Notes: generated by a model from the sequence alone, not told the origin. Positions 30,366-39,418 are shown, counted from the first letter of the stretch. The stretch: DNA of 43,731 nucleotides from Clostridia bacterium (GCA_017481825.1 JAFUOR010000011.1:1-43731); one strand, 5' to 3'. Made by a program: numbers and translations.

Positions 30366-30395
30366 ATCCCTGCAAGCCGCTCGACTTGCAGGGAT
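30366..30395. terminator. Bidirectional terminator
   Basis: ATCCCTGCAAG / CTTGCAGGGAT (11-bp perfect stem, 8-nt loop) between two convergent genes; T-rich (TTCTTTTC) on the minus strand. Confidence 0.8.
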
Positions 30396-30402
30396 GATGT
30401 AT

Positions 30403-31437
30403 TTACCCCAGTGCCTCTTCGCTCTCCATGGTATCCACCTGTGTGTTGGTATCCACCATCGTTCCGTCCTCCAGGTTCGTCTGCGAGTCGGTAGCGTTTT
30501 CCGTCATGCCATCGGTGCCGTTGTTCATGTTGCCGCCGCGCTGGGCGTCCTCCCATGCGCGCTGGATGGCCAGCAGGATATCGCCGTGCTCGCCCCGCAG
30601 GGACATCGTGGCCCCGGAGGTGATATCCGTCAACGTGGCCTTGTCCGTATCGGACAGCGCATCGTAGCTTTCGCCCTCAGTGTAGGGTTTGCCGGTCTCC
30701 TGATCGAAGTAGGTGCTGAACCAGCTGTTCACTTCATCGATGGTCTTGCCTGCCATCATCTGCTCATAGGCGTCCATCTGCTGCCGCCAGGAGCCGGAGG
30801 TCAGCATGTAATCATCGCCCTGCGCACCCTTGGTGGTCCAGGCGGTGATTTCATTCATGAAGGACTCCTCGCCCTCCGCATCGTCAGGGAAGCCGCTGAA
30901 TTGGGAAGACAGCACTTCCAGCTGATCCACATCGATGGACTGAATGCGGCCATCCTGATCAAATGTACCGTGGGCGAATACGACATTGAAGGAATACACC
31001 TGATTGCCCTCGTCATCTGTACCGGGGCCGACGCGGCCTGTGGCGGCCATGCCGATGCCCTTGAGGGGTGATGCATCCGTATCGTCGGGGCCGGGTACGA
31101 TGTCGATGGTACCGGCGGTGCCGCCAATGGCCATGTTGACGGCGGTTTTGATGGCCTCGCTGGTGATGGTTGCACCGGAGACATTGTCCACAAAGGTAGT
31201 GTCGCTGCTGACGATGGCGTCCGGCAGTGCCTCAATGGCACGGGTGCCCACGCCTTCGGTTTCGTTGTGCTCGATGACCTCCACAGCGGTGATATCCGTG
31301 CCGTTCATGCTGATGCGGACGCGAAGGGTACCGCCGTAGCCTTCCGCCTCGCCGGTGCGCTGATCCGCATTGGCGGTGCAGCCGGTCATCACTGCCGCCA
31401 TGAGCAGGGCCAGCAGCAGGGAGAAATGTTTGCGCAT
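30403..31437 (-). CDS. FMN-binding-domain lipoprotein
   Basis: 344 aa. Lipoprotein signal with lipobox AAVMTGC (Cys20), so it should be anchored on the outer face of the membrane. Two FMN_bind modules: the first with VDNVSGATITSEAI (about residue 84-97), the second with TLTDITSGATMSLRG (about 265-280). In this family the Thr of (S/T)GAT is the site where FMN is covalently attached by ApbE, and such proteins carry electrons across or outside the membrane. The tail is rich in Thr, Asp and Asn. GGAAGG RBS before ATG 31437. Divergent from the VanY-like gene. No apbE or electron-transfer operon in the window. Confidence 0.85.
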   Translation of the reverse strand: MRKHFSLLLALLMAAVMTGCTANADQRTGEAEGYGGTLRVRISMNGTDITAVEVIEHNETEGVGTRAIEALPDAIVSSDTTFVDNVSGATITSEAIKTAVNMAIGGTAGTIDIVPGPDDTDASPLKGIGMAATGRVGPGTDDEGNQVYSFNVVFAHGTFDQDGRIQSIDVDQLEVLSSQFSGFPDDAEGEESFMNEITAWTTKGAQGDDYMLTSGSWRQQMDAYEQMMAGKTIDEVNSWFSTYFDQETGKPYTEGESYDALSDTDKATLTDITSGATMSLRGEHGDILLAIQRAWEDAQRGGNMNNGTDGMTENATDSQTNLEDGTMVDTNTQVDTMESEEALG

Positions 31438-31671
31438 GATGATCCTTCCTTTCAGGGTGATGACACCATGTTGCCCGACTCTGTAAATTTTCATGCAGTT
31501 TTTTCCCATGCTGCGGGGAAAGGCAGGAGTTTTCAACATGCGCGTCGAATGTATGATGATGAATATGCCCGCGTGCGCCTGTTTTTCCGTCAGAAAAGGC
31601 AAAAAACGGGCCGTACGCTGCGCAATCTCCGATTGAGACAATCAAATTCCCGCAAAAGGCAGGTGTCCCAT

Positions 31672-32820
31672 ATGAAGAAGAACCTCAAGCGGAAGGATCC
31701 CCTGAAGAAAGTCATCGTCTGCACTGTGCTGCTGGTGCTGCTGACCGTCGCTGCAGTGGCGGGCAGCCAGATGCTGCGCAACTATCGTGCTGATCTCCTG
31801 GCGCAGGAGCAGAAGAAGGTTGCCGAGGCGAATCAGCAGAAGAAGGCCGAGTACGAGCTTGCTGTGCAGCAGTATGAGGCGCAGAATGTCAAGGATCAGG
31901 TCAACACGGCCTGGCCCGAGGCAGCCAGCGAGGGCTGGGATGTGGTGGATCTGACCAACTACCCCCTGGAGAACCCCGGCTCTGTGACGGTCACCCGCGC
32001 CGATGTGATGAACAACGGTCTGCTGCTGGTGAACGAGTGGCATTCCCGTCCGGAGGACTTTGACGAGTCCGCCGTGATCTCCCTGAGCGGCTATGCCCGT
32101 GATTCGGGTCTGGACTCCTTCTGGAGCAATTCCTCCTGCAAGCTGTTCCCCCAGGCCATCGACGCGCTCATCGCTGCCCTGAAGGACGCCAAGGCCGTGG
32201 GTCTGGAGCACTATGTGGTGAACTACTCCTACCGTACCTACGCCGAGCAGGAGAACCTGTTCAACACCGAGATGGCCAAGCATACCGAGCGCTATTCCGG
32301 CGATGCGCTCATCGCCCGTACCAAGCGCAGCGTGAACTATCCCGGCACGAGCGAATTCAACTCCGGTCTGTCCTTCACCCTGTATCTGTACGAGAGCGGC
32401 AACGCCACCCTGAGCGACACACCCTTCTATCAGACCGAGCAGGGCAAGTGGTTCTACGAGAACAGCTGGAAGTATGGCCTGGTTTTCCGCTTCCCCAAGG
32501 CCAACTACCCCTATGAGACCACCACGGACAAGTCCTACAAGACAGGCATGAATCAGGCGCTGAACTGCTACCGTTACGTCGGCAAGGCTCATGCGGCAGT
32601 CATGACCCACCTTGACCTGTGCCTGGAGGAATACATCGAGTATCTCCAGGAACATCCCCACATTGCCGTGTTTGAGAACGGCGTACTCAAGTACGAGATC
32701 GTCCGTCAGCAGGTCGGCGACGACGTGGCCTCCTTCTCCGTGGATACCACCCGCAAGACCAGCAACTACACCATGTCCCTGGATAACATGGGCGGCGTGG
32801 TGACGGTGTTTGAGTATTGA
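31672..32820 (+). CDS. VanY-like D,D-carboxypeptidase-fold protein, metal site lost
   Basis: 382 aa. N-terminal membrane anchor (VIVCTVLLVLLTVAAVAGS), a coiled-coil stretch (EQKKVAEANQQKKAEYELAVQQYE), then a domain with the whole pattern of VanY/LAS peptidases: NYSYRTYAEQENLF, ARTKRSVNYPGTSEFNSGLSFTLYL, GKWFYENSWKYGLVFRFP and YRYVGKAHA. The zinc ligands and the catalytic base are replaced: SEH is SEF, the Asp of GLAxD is Thr (GLSFT) and E-P-W-H before RYVG reads A-L-N-C. It therefore cannot be a normal zinc peptidase; a peptidoglycan-binding or regulatory role is more likely. Start ATG 31672 with AGGCAGGTG upstream. Confidence 0.85.
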   Translation: MKKNLKRKDPLKKVIVCTVLLVLLTVAAVAGSQMLRNYRADLLAQEQKKVAEANQQKKAEYELAVQQYEAQNVKDQVNTAWPEAASEGWDVVDLTNYPLENPGSVTVTRADVMNNGLLLVNEWHSRPEDFDESAVISLSGYARDSGLDSFWSNSSCKLFPQAIDALIAALKDAKAVGLEHYVVNYSYRTYAEQENLFNTEMAKHTERYSGDALIARTKRSVNYPGTSEFNSGLSFTLYLYESGNATLSDTPFYQTEQGKWFYENSWKYGLVFRFPKANYPYETTTDKSYKTGMNQALNCYRYVGKAHAAVMTHLDLCLEEYIEYLQEHPHIAVFENGVLKYEIVRQQVGDDVASFSVDTTRKTSNYTMSLDNMGGVVTVFEY

Positions 32821-32837
32821 TGGATGAAAGACATCGT

Positions 32838-32876
32838 GTCCCCGCAGTGCAAAATCGCTGCGGGGACTTCTTTTTT
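32838..32876 (+). terminator. Terminator of the VanY-like gene
   Basis: GTCCCCGCAG / CTGCGGGGAC (10-bp stem, 10-nt loop), then TTCTTTTTT. Confidence 0.88.
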
Positions 32877-32878
32877 GC

Positions 32879-32907
32879 GTGACATTTGCAAGCGTTTATG
32901 CTATCCT
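32879..32907 (+). promoter_or_regulatory. Promoter of the acyltransferase-deacetylase pair
   Basis: GTGACA (32879-32884), 17 nt, TATCCT (32902-32907) with an extended TG two bases before the -10, 31 nt upstream of ATG 32938. Confidence 0.65.
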
Positions 32908-32937
32908 ATACCTACTATGAAGCCTGGAGGTTGCCGC

Positions 32938-34140
32938 ATGAAATCCTACCGCCCATCAGCGCATCACATCCCGGAGCTCAACGGATTGCGGGTGCTGCTG
33001 GTGTTCATCGTCAGCTGGTATCATATCTGGCAGCAGTCGTGGCTGACGCCTCAGATCGGCTCCTATTCGCTGGATTTTCTGGTGCGCTCGGGCTATGTGC
33101 CGGTGGATGGCACGATTCTTCTCTCTGGCTTCCTGCTGTTTCTGCCTCATGCCCGCGCGATGCTCCTGGGAGAACCTATTCCCAGTACGCGCAGCTTCTA
33201 TCAGCGCCGCGTGATGCGCATCGTGCCCAGCTACTATTTTGTGACGCTGCTGATGCTCTTTGTTGTGGCGATCCCCTATGACAGCTACCACGGTTACACG
33301 GAAAACATGGTGCGCGACGTGGTCATGCACCTGACTTTCACGCAGACCTTCAATTATGCCACCTACATCGCCACCCCCATCGGCGTGGCAAGCTGGACGA
33401 TCGCCATCGAGATGCAGGCATACCTTGTCTTCCCCTTGCTGGCAAAGGCCGCGCGCAGGAACCCGCTGGGTACGCTGGCCTCCATGGTGGCTGCGACGCT
33501 TCTGTTCCGTACCTACTGCCTCTGGGCACTGGATGACTACAATATGGTAGTCAACCAGCTGATTAACTTCCTGGATGTGTATGCGCTGGGTATGGCGGCG
33601 TCCTTGCTGTATGTGAAGCTGACCACCCTGTACCCGCAGGACAAGGGAAAATATTGCTGGCAGGCCGTGGCGACGGTGCTGGTTTTTGCATCCCTGTATG
33701 GCTTGATGCAGGCGCTGCGGGCGCAGGCAGGCTCGCCCAACACGGCAGCCATCCAGAGCGGGCAGATGTTCCGCCGTCCCATCTTTGGCGGATTGCTGGC
33801 TTTGCTGGCGGTGTCGCTGCCCTTTACTGTGCGGCCTATCCGCTTCCTGATGGGCAACCGGTTCATGGGCTTCCTGGCTCTGATCAGCATGAATTATTAC
33901 CTCATGCATCAGAACATCGCCGTGCATCTTAAACGCCTTGGTATCCCGCCCTCGGTCAGTGATACCCCCAATATGGCCGGGGAGCAGCCCTGGATGACCC
34001 AGTATACCTGGTTGTGCTTCGGTTTGTCGCTGCTGATTGCGATCCTCATTACTTTCCTGATTGAAAAGCCCTGTGCATGGCTCCTTGGCAAGGGCTTCAA
34101 GAAACTCAATACCTACATCGATGAACGAAAGAAGGCTTGA
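32938..34140 (+). CDS. Acyltransferase-3 (OafA/YrhL-type) membrane protein
   Basis: 400 aa integral membrane protein with about ten hydrophobic segments. It begins with IPELNGLRVLLVFIVSWYHIW, the conserved start of acyltransferase-3 proteins with the essential His, and has RRVMRIVPSYYFVTLL, the conserved RxxRxxP-type motif. These proteins move acyl groups, usually acetyl, onto surface polysaccharide or peptidoglycan. GGAGG RBS 7 nt before ATG 32938. A polysaccharide deacetylase follows 3 nt later, so the pair could add and remove acetyl groups on the same polymer. Confidence 0.9.
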   Translation: MKSYRPSAHHIPELNGLRVLLVFIVSWYHIWQQSWLTPQIGSYSLDFLVRSGYVPVDGTILLSGFLLFLPHARAMLLGEPIPSTRSFYQRRVMRIVPSYYFVTLLMLFVVAIPYDSYHGYTENMVRDVVMHLTFTQTFNYATYIATPIGVASWTIAIEMQAYLVFPLLAKAARRNPLGTLASMVAATLLFRTYCLWALDDYNMVVNQLINFLDVYALGMAASLLYVKLTTLYPQDKGKYCWQAVATVLVFASLYGLMQALRAQAGSPNTAAIQSGQMFRRPIFGGLLALLAVSLPFTVRPIRFLMGNRFMGFLALISMNYYLMHQNIAVHLKRLGIPPSVSDTPNMAGEQPWMTQYTWLCFGLSLLIAILITFLIEKPCAWLLGKGFKKLNTYIDERKKA

Positions 34141-34143
34141 ATC

Positions 34144-34977
34144 ATGTCCATGTTTTACCGTTTCCCCGGTGGCCTTAAAAAGGCGCTCTCCCTCTCCTAC
34201 GACGATGGCGTGGAGCAGGATATCCGCCTGATGGAGATCCTGGACAAGTACGGCATCCGCTGCACCTTCAACCTCAACAGCGGCTGCTATGCTGCCGAGG
34301 GCACCACCTATCCCGCAGGTCACATCCATCGCCGTATGAGTGCCTCACAGGTTGCGAAGGTTTACGCCAATCCCAACCATGAGGTAGCCAATCACTGCCT
34401 GACCCACGCGTCCCTGACCGAGCTCTCTCCGGCGCAGATCGTTCATGAGGTCATGGCGGACCGTGAAAACCTCGAGGCCATGTTCGGCGGCCTCGTGCGT
34501 GGCCTGGCCTATCCCTTCGGCACTTACAGCGATGCGGTGGTGGAGGCCCTCAGGGCTACCGGCGTGGCCTACGCCCGTACGGTGGTATCCACCAACAACT
34601 TCGATATCCCCCAGGACTGGCTGCGTCTGCATCCTACCTGCCATCACAATGCGCCGAACCTCGAACAGCTCTGTGAGCGCTTCCTTGCAGATACTGCTCC
34701 TTTCGGCAGCCGCCTGTTCTACCTCTGGGGCCACAGCTATGAGTTCGAGGCCAATGATAACTGGGATGTGATTGAGCGCTTCTGCCAGAAGATGAGCGGT
34801 CGCGATGACATCTGGTACGCCACGAACATCGAGATCGTCGATTATGTCAACGCCTGCCGCGCCATCCGGACCAGCGCCGACGGTAAGACCTTCCACAACC
34901 CCACGGCCATTGATGTGTGGGCTGATGTGGACGGTAAGCGCGTATGCCTGAAGGCTGGGGAAACGGTGAGGGTCTAA
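34144..34977 (+). CDS. Polysaccharide deacetylase (NodB family)
   Basis: 277 aa, NodB homology domain: LSLSYDDGVEQD (motif 1 with the metal Asp pair), EVANHCLTHASL (motif 2, H-x-x-x-H), RGLAYPFGTYSD (motif 3) and a late LFYLWGHSYEF (motif 5 region with His). These carbohydrate esterase 4-type enzymes remove acetyl groups from N-acetylglucosamine polymers. No signal peptide or membrane anchor, which is unusual for the family and suggests a cytosolic or substrate-specific role. The start is 3 nt after the acyltransferase stop and lacks a strong RBS, so translation is probably coupled. Confidence 0.9.
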   Translation: MSMFYRFPGGLKKALSLSYDDGVEQDIRLMEILDKYGIRCTFNLNSGCYAAEGTTYPAGHIHRRMSASQVAKVYANPNHEVANHCLTHASLTELSPAQIVHEVMADRENLEAMFGGLVRGLAYPFGTYSDAVVEALRATGVAYARTVVSTNNFDIPQDWLRLHPTCHHNAPNLEQLCERFLADTAPFGSRLFYLWGHSYEFEANDNWDVIERFCQKMSGRDDIWYATNIEIVDYVNACRAIRTSADGKTFHNPTAIDVWADVDGKRVCLKAGETVRV

Positions 34978-34988
34978 CAGATGTGATC

Positions 34989-35020
34989 AGAGCTGAGCAT
35001 GCTGCTCGGCTCTTTCTTTT
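34989..35020 (+). terminator. Terminator after the deacetylase gene
   Basis: AGAGC-T-GAGCA / TGCTC-G-GCTCT hairpin followed by TTCTTTT. Confidence 0.75.
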
Positions 35021-35039
35021 AAATAACAAATGTCTTTGC

Positions 35040-35068
35040 TTGACATGCCTCGCCAACCGTGCTATCAT
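35040..35068 (+). promoter_or_regulatory. Promoter of the MATE gene
   Basis: TTGACA (35040-35045), 17 nt, TATCAT (35063-35068), 38 nt before ATG 35107. Confidence 0.8.
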
Positions 35069-35106
35069 CACCGCGAATCAACCAATACAACCGGAGGCAA
35101 CTCCTC

Positions 35107-36474
35107 ATGAAAGCATCCTCTGCACGCATCGACCTGACCCGGGGGCCCATCATCCGGCGGGCGCTGCTCTTTGCGCTGCCGATCTGCATCGGCAATGTCC
35201 TGCAGCAGCTCTATGGCACGGTGGATACCCTTGTGGTGGGCAATTACTGCGGTCCGGAGTCCCTTGCGGCGGTGGGCACCAGCTCCCAGCCGATTGAGAT
35301 GTTTCTGTGCCTTTTTATGGGCCTTGGCACCGGCGTGTCCATTCTGGTGAGCCAGCACACCGGCAGCGGGGATTCAGCCCATCAGAGGGCCGTGATTGCC
35401 AATGCCAATGTGTTCCTCTACCTTTGTGCCATTCCCCTGACGATCCTCGGCTTCCTTTTCGGCCCGCTGCTGCTCAGGCTCATGCAGGTGCCGGAGGAAT
35501 CGTGGAGTTACGCGGTGGATTACATCCGCATCCTCTTCCTTGGTACGCTGGGCAACCTGGGCTACAACGTCAATGCCGGCATCCTGCGCGGCGTGGGCGA
35601 CAGCCGTTCGACCCTGCTTTTCCTGCTCATCTCCTGTGTGACGAATATCGTCCTGGATCTGCTCTTTGTCGTGTCCTTTGGCATGGATGTGGCGGGCGTG
35701 GCGCTGGCGACCTCCATCGCGATGATCCTTTCCTGGGTCTGCTCGATGGTCTACATCATGCGGCGCTACCCGGAGCTTGGCTATACGCCCCTGCCCCGTG
35801 GATTGGATAAGGCCATCCTGAAGGAGATTATCCGCATCAGCCTCCCTCTGGGGCTGAACCAGTCCATCTATTCTGTGGGGCATTTTGTGGTGCAGGCGCT
35901 CATCAATGGTCAGGGCTTCGTGTTTGCGGCAGCCTGCTCCGTGGGCGGCAAGGTTAACGGCATGGCGAATGTCGCCATCCAGTCCATGGCCTCTGCGGCG
36001 ACGGCCTTTGCGGGTCAGAACCTTGGCGCCAAACGCTATGACCGCCTCTACCGGGGAGGATGGCGCATTCCGTTCTTTACCGGTGCGCTGACCTGTGCGG
36101 CGGGCCTTGTGGTGACCATCTTCTGCGCGCCCATCCTGCGTCTGTTCAATGATGATCCCGAGGTGTTGGTGATGGCGGAGCGCTTTGTGCGCACCGTGCT
36201 GCCCTTCTGCTGGACATATGCGGTGTTCAACAGCATCATCGCCTTTGTCAACGGCATGGGTCTGATGAAGTACGCCACCATCGTGAACATCCTTGTGCTA
36301 TGGGTGGTGCGGATTCCGGTAGCATTCCTGATTGCGACCTTCTGGGATGGCTCCTGGGTCATGGTTTGCTATTCCGCCTCCTTCGTGGTGGGCATGCTGG
36401 CGATGCTGCTGTTCTTCCTGAGCAAACGGTGGAAGGAAATCCGTGTGCTGGCCAGGGGCATGGAAACAGCCTGA
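35107..36474 (+). CDS. MATE-family efflux transporter
   Basis: 455 aa, 12 membrane helices in two halves. Typical MATE features: LTRGPIIRRALLFALPICIGNVLQQLYGTVDTLVVG at the start, GPESLAAVGTSSQPIEMF, GVGDSRSTLLF and, in the second half, ASAATAFAGQNLGAKRYDR. Uses a sodium or proton gradient to export cationic drugs or metabolites; the substrate is not readable from sequence. GGAGG RBS before ATG 35107, own promoter and terminator, so monocistronic. Confidence 0.93.
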   Translation: MKASSARIDLTRGPIIRRALLFALPICIGNVLQQLYGTVDTLVVGNYCGPESLAAVGTSSQPIEMFLCLFMGLGTGVSILVSQHTGSGDSAHQRAVIANANVFLYLCAIPLTILGFLFGPLLLRLMQVPEESWSYAVDYIRILFLGTLGNLGYNVNAGILRGVGDSRSTLLFLLISCVTNIVLDLLFVVSFGMDVAGVALATSIAMILSWVCSMVYIMRRYPELGYTPLPRGLDKAILKEIIRISLPLGLNQSIYSVGHFVVQALINGQGFVFAAACSVGGKVNGMANVAIQSMASAATAFAGQNLGAKRYDRLYRGGWRIPFFTGALTCAAGLVVTIFCAPILRLFNDDPEVLVMAERFVRTVLPFCWTYAVFNSIIAFVNGMGLMKYATIVNILVLWVVRIPVAFLIATFWDGSWVMVCYSASFVVGMLAMLLFFLSKRWKEIRVLARGMETA

Positions 36475-36483
36475 ATGATATAA

Positions 36484-36522
36484 AAACGGGGACGCGCTCC
36501 TGCTGCGAGTGCGTCCCCGTTT
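36484..36522. terminator. Bidirectional terminator between MATE and GH26 genes
   Basis: AAACGGGGACGC / GCGTCCCCGTTT (12-bp perfect stem, 15-nt loop) between the convergent genes; the A and T ends work for both directions. Confidence 0.85.
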
Positions 36523-36524
36523 CC

Positions 36525-37442
36525 TTATTCGTCGATGTAATTTTCCACTCCGTTAAGGGTCACGAAATACGGATCGTGATACACCTCCTGGAGCTTGTCT
36601 GCGGTGTTGAATTCATCCGAGGTGATCCATTTGGTGTGCCATGTCATGAACCACACCCACGGCGCATTCTCCTCCTCCATCTGGCGACGGCTCGGGATTT
36701 CGCCGTTTTCGTGGTAGCAGATGGGCATGTTCGCCGGGGCGATGGCTGCGCATTTGCGGTAGAGCTCGCCCTGAGCGCCGCCCTGATAGCTGTCGCCGCC
36801 CAGGATATCCACACAGTCATCCCCCGGATACCACGGCGAGAGGTCGCCCGGTGCGTCGGAGAAACCCAGTACCCAGATCAGGTTGTTCAGGCCGTGGACG
36901 CGGGTATAGCGGTCATACATCAGCCGCCAGAGCTTCACGAAGCCCTCCGCGCCTCCCCGGCCCCACCAGAACCACTTACCATCCATCTCGTGGAAGGGCC
37001 GCCACAGCACGGGAATGTTCATGTGCTGCAATCTGCGCAGATAGGGTACTGCACGATCCATGCCCTCAAGCAGGGCTTCATGGGCCCTGGCGCCCTGGAG
37101 GAAGGCGTTTTCCCAGTCCAGCTCATCCTCCTTGGACTGCATGTAGGAGGAGGCGAAATCCACGCCTGTGTGCCAGCAGATGGTTACGATGCCGCCCCGG
37201 GCATGCCAGTCCACCGCGCGGCGCACCACGCCGTTAAAATCATTGTCGATAAAATCCAGACCGCGGATAGCGGGCATGCGGCCTGTGCGCATCACGAGGT
37301 AGTTGATCTCGTGATCCGTGGTGCCGCACCAGTTGGATTCCATCTGTCCGGTGAGGCAGCGCTTCCCTCTGAGGGAGCAGATATACTGGTACAGCCGCTG
37401 AGCGGCGGGGATGGCGTTGGGGTTACAGAGCTTGCGGGTCAT
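36525..37442 (-). CDS. Glycoside hydrolase family 26 (beta-mannanase-like)
   Basis: 305 aa (beta/alpha)8 enzyme. LTGQMESNWCG near the N-terminus, then GIVTICWH, the acid/base Glu in VLWRPFHEMDGKWFWWG (about residue 167) and the nucleophile Glu in MPICYHENGEIPS (about 250). This is the clan-A arrangement of GH26 mannanases, which split beta-1,4-mannan. No signal peptide, so it should act inside the cell on imported oligosaccharides, or be exported in another way. Stands alone on the minus strand among plus-strand genes, with no transporter or regulator beside it. Confidence 0.9.
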   Translation of the reverse strand: MTRKLCNPNAIPAAQRLYQYICSLRGKRCLTGQMESNWCGTTDHEINYLVMRTGRMPAIRGLDFIDNDFNGVVRRAVDWHARGGIVTICWHTGVDFASSYMQSKEDELDWENAFLQGARAHEALLEGMDRAVPYLRRLQHMNIPVLWRPFHEMDGKWFWWGRGGAEGFVKLWRLMYDRYTRVHGLNNLIWVLGFSDAPGDLSPWYPGDDCVDILGGDSYQGGAQGELYRKCAAIAPANMPICYHENGEIPSRRQMEEENAPWVWFMTWHTKWITSDEFNTADKLQEVYHDPYFVTLNGVENYIDE

Positions 37443-37581
37443 GGAGTGGCCCTCCCTTATGTGATGCTGGATGCAGTATAGCAGACTAATGCCTGTTAAG
37501 CAACAGGGAAAGTGAAGCGGTAAAAAAGAAAAAAAGCCACTGCTTCTGCCAAGCGATTGGGATAAAGTTTGGGCGGAACTG

Positions 37582-37610
37582 TTGACATTTTTCGCGTCTT
37601 ATCGGATAAT
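37582..37610 (+). promoter_or_regulatory. Promoter upstream of the phosphate transporter
   Basis: TTGACA (37582-37587), 17 nt, GATAAT (37605-37610). The same GTTGACATTT decamer recurs at 37635-37644 without a clear -10; the repeat could be a regulator site or a second start. Confidence 0.65.
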
Positions 37611-37713
37611 CATATATGGTGTATACCGGTGGATGTTGACATTTGTTCCATCTTAATCCGACTGGTGATAAGATGTGATAGATAACCACGGAAAACGAGA
37701 GGAGAGATCTCAG

Positions 37714-38766
37714 GTGGATTCAATTCTGGATTTCTGGTATCAGATGACGGCGAACCCGCTGCTGTTCATGGCCGTCACGCTGACCCTGGGCGTGATTCTT
37801 GTCAACGGCTGGACGGACGCCCCCAATGCCATCGCAACCTGCGTGGTGACGCGGTGCATGCCGCCCAAGGCAGCCATCCTCATGGCGGCGGTGTTTAACT
37901 TCCTGGGCGTTTTCGTGATGACGCTGATCAACGCTACGGTTGCTGAAACCATCACAAAAATGGTGGATTTCGGCACAAACCCGGATCAGGCGATCATCGC
38001 CCTGAGCGCGGCGCTGTTTGCCATCGTGCTGTGGGCTACGCTGGCGTGGGTCTTCGGCATTCCTACCAGTGAGAGCCACGCGCTCATCGCAGGCCTGACT
38101 GGCAGCGCCATCGCGCTCCACGGCGGTCTGGCGGGCGTGAACGGTGCAGAATGGGTTAAGGTGCTCTATGGCATCTTTATTTCGGTTACGCTGGGCTTTG
38201 GTCTGGGCTGGCTTGTGTGCAAGCTGGTGACGAAGCTGTTCTACAAGGCGAACCGGCCGAAAACAGAGCCCTTCTTCCGCGGCGCACAGATTGCCGGCGC
38301 GGCCTCCATGGCCTTCATGCACGGCGCGCAGGACGGCCAGAAGTTTATGGGCGTTATCCTGCTGTGCGTATACATGTCCAAGGGGCAGGCGCTGCCCTCG
38401 GATATCAGCATCCCCATCTGGCTGATGATCGTCTGCTCGGTGGTCATGGCAGCCGGTACGGCCATGGGCGGTAAGAAGATTATCAAATCCGTTGGCATGG
38501 ACATGGTGAAGCTGGAAAAGTATCAGGGTTTCTCGGCAGATATCGCAGCGGCGCTGTCGCTTCTGTTCTGCTCGGTGTTCAGCCTGCCGGTGTCCACCAC
38601 CCATGCCAAGACCACGTCCATCATGGGCGTTGGCGCGGTGAAGCGCGTGTCGGCCATCAATTTCGGCGTGGTGAAGGAAATGGTGCTTACCTGGGTGCTG
38701 ACCTTCCCCGGTTGCGGTCTTGTCGGTTTTGTGATGACCAAGCTGTTCCTGATGCTGTTCAACTAA
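37714..38766 (+). CDS. pit: Inorganic phosphate transporter, PiT family
   Basis: 350 aa, about ten membrane helices. Signature segments of PiT transporters occur in both halves: VNGWTDAPNAIATCVVT (about residue 28) and GIPTSESHALIAGLTGSAIA (about 125), then MAFMHGAQDGQKFMG and SLPVSTTHAKTTSIMGVG. Couples phosphate entry to cations. I place the start at GTG 37714 behind AGAGGAGAGATC, since an upstream start at 37675 has no RBS. It is followed 31 nt later by a DUF47 gene, the normal partner of PiT transporters. Confidence 0.92.
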   Translation: MDSILDFWYQMTANPLLFMAVTLTLGVILVNGWTDAPNAIATCVVTRCMPPKAAILMAAVFNFLGVFVMTLINATVAETITKMVDFGTNPDQAIIALSAALFAIVLWATLAWVFGIPTSESHALIAGLTGSAIALHGGLAGVNGAEWVKVLYGIFISVTLGFGLGWLVCKLVTKLFYKANRPKTEPFFRGAQIAGAASMAFMHGAQDGQKFMGVILLCVYMSKGQALPSDISIPIWLMIVCSVVMAAGTAMGGKKIIKSVGMDMVKLEKYQGFSADIAAALSLLFCSVFSLPVSTTHAKTTSIMGVGAVKRVSAINFGVVKEMVLTWVLTFPGCGLVGFVMTKLFLMLFN

Positions 38767-38797
38767 TTGACACAATCGATTGAGAGGAGTTTTTACA

Positions 38798-39418
38798 ATG
38801 GCTAAGGGCGATAAGTTCTACTATGAAAACCTTGAGGCGAGCGCTGCCTTCTCCAAGGATGCGGCGACGTATCTGGTGGAGTGTTTCGAGCATTACGAGC
38901 CGGAAAACATCCAGAAGATGCTGGATGAGATGCATGCGATTGAGCACGGCGCGGACGAGAAAAAGCATGAAATGAATGAAGCGCTGGCCAAGGCGTTTGT
39001 CACCCCTGTGGATCGTGAGGATCTGGACATGCTCAGCCACCGGCTGGACGATGTGACCGACCTGATCGAGGAGATTCTGCAGAAGTTCTACATTTTTGAC
39101 ATCCGCGTGATCAATCCCGCTGCGGTGGCCTTTGCCCGGAAGCTGGTTCGCTCCTGTGAGCTGCTCTGCAAGATCATGGGTGAGTTTGAGAATTTCAAGA
39201 AATCCAAGACCATTCGTCCGCTGATCATCGAACTGAACGATGTAGAGGAGGAGTGCGATCAGCTTTACCTGACCTCCATGCGGGAGCTGACCCAGAAGAG
39301 TACCGATGTGTTGGTGACGGTTTCCTGGCGCGAGATCTTTGACTGCATGGAAGCCTGTGCCGATGCCTGCGAGCATGCCAGCGAATGCGTGGGCTCCGTG
39401 ATTATGAAGAATACCTGA
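38798..39418 (+). CDS. DUF47/PhoU-like partner of the phosphate transporter
   Basis: 206 aa, all helical. FYYENLEASAAFSKDAATYLVECFEHY, MHAIEHGADEKKHEMNEALAKAFVTPVDREDLDML and MRELTQKSTDVLVTVSWREIFDCMEACADACEHASE are typical of DUF47 proteins, which bind metal clusters like PhoU and regulate the adjacent PiT transporter. GAGAGGAG RBS, co-transcribed with pit. Confidence 0.92.
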   Translation: MAKGDKFYYENLEASAAFSKDAATYLVECFEHYEPENIQKMLDEMHAIEHGADEKKHEMNEALAKAFVTPVDREDLDMLSHRLDDVTDLIEEILQKFYIFDIRVINPAAVAFARKLVRSCELLCKIMGEFENFKKSKTIRPLIIELNDVEEECDQLYLTSMRELTQKSTDVLVTVSWREIFDCMEACADACEHASECVGSVIMKNT

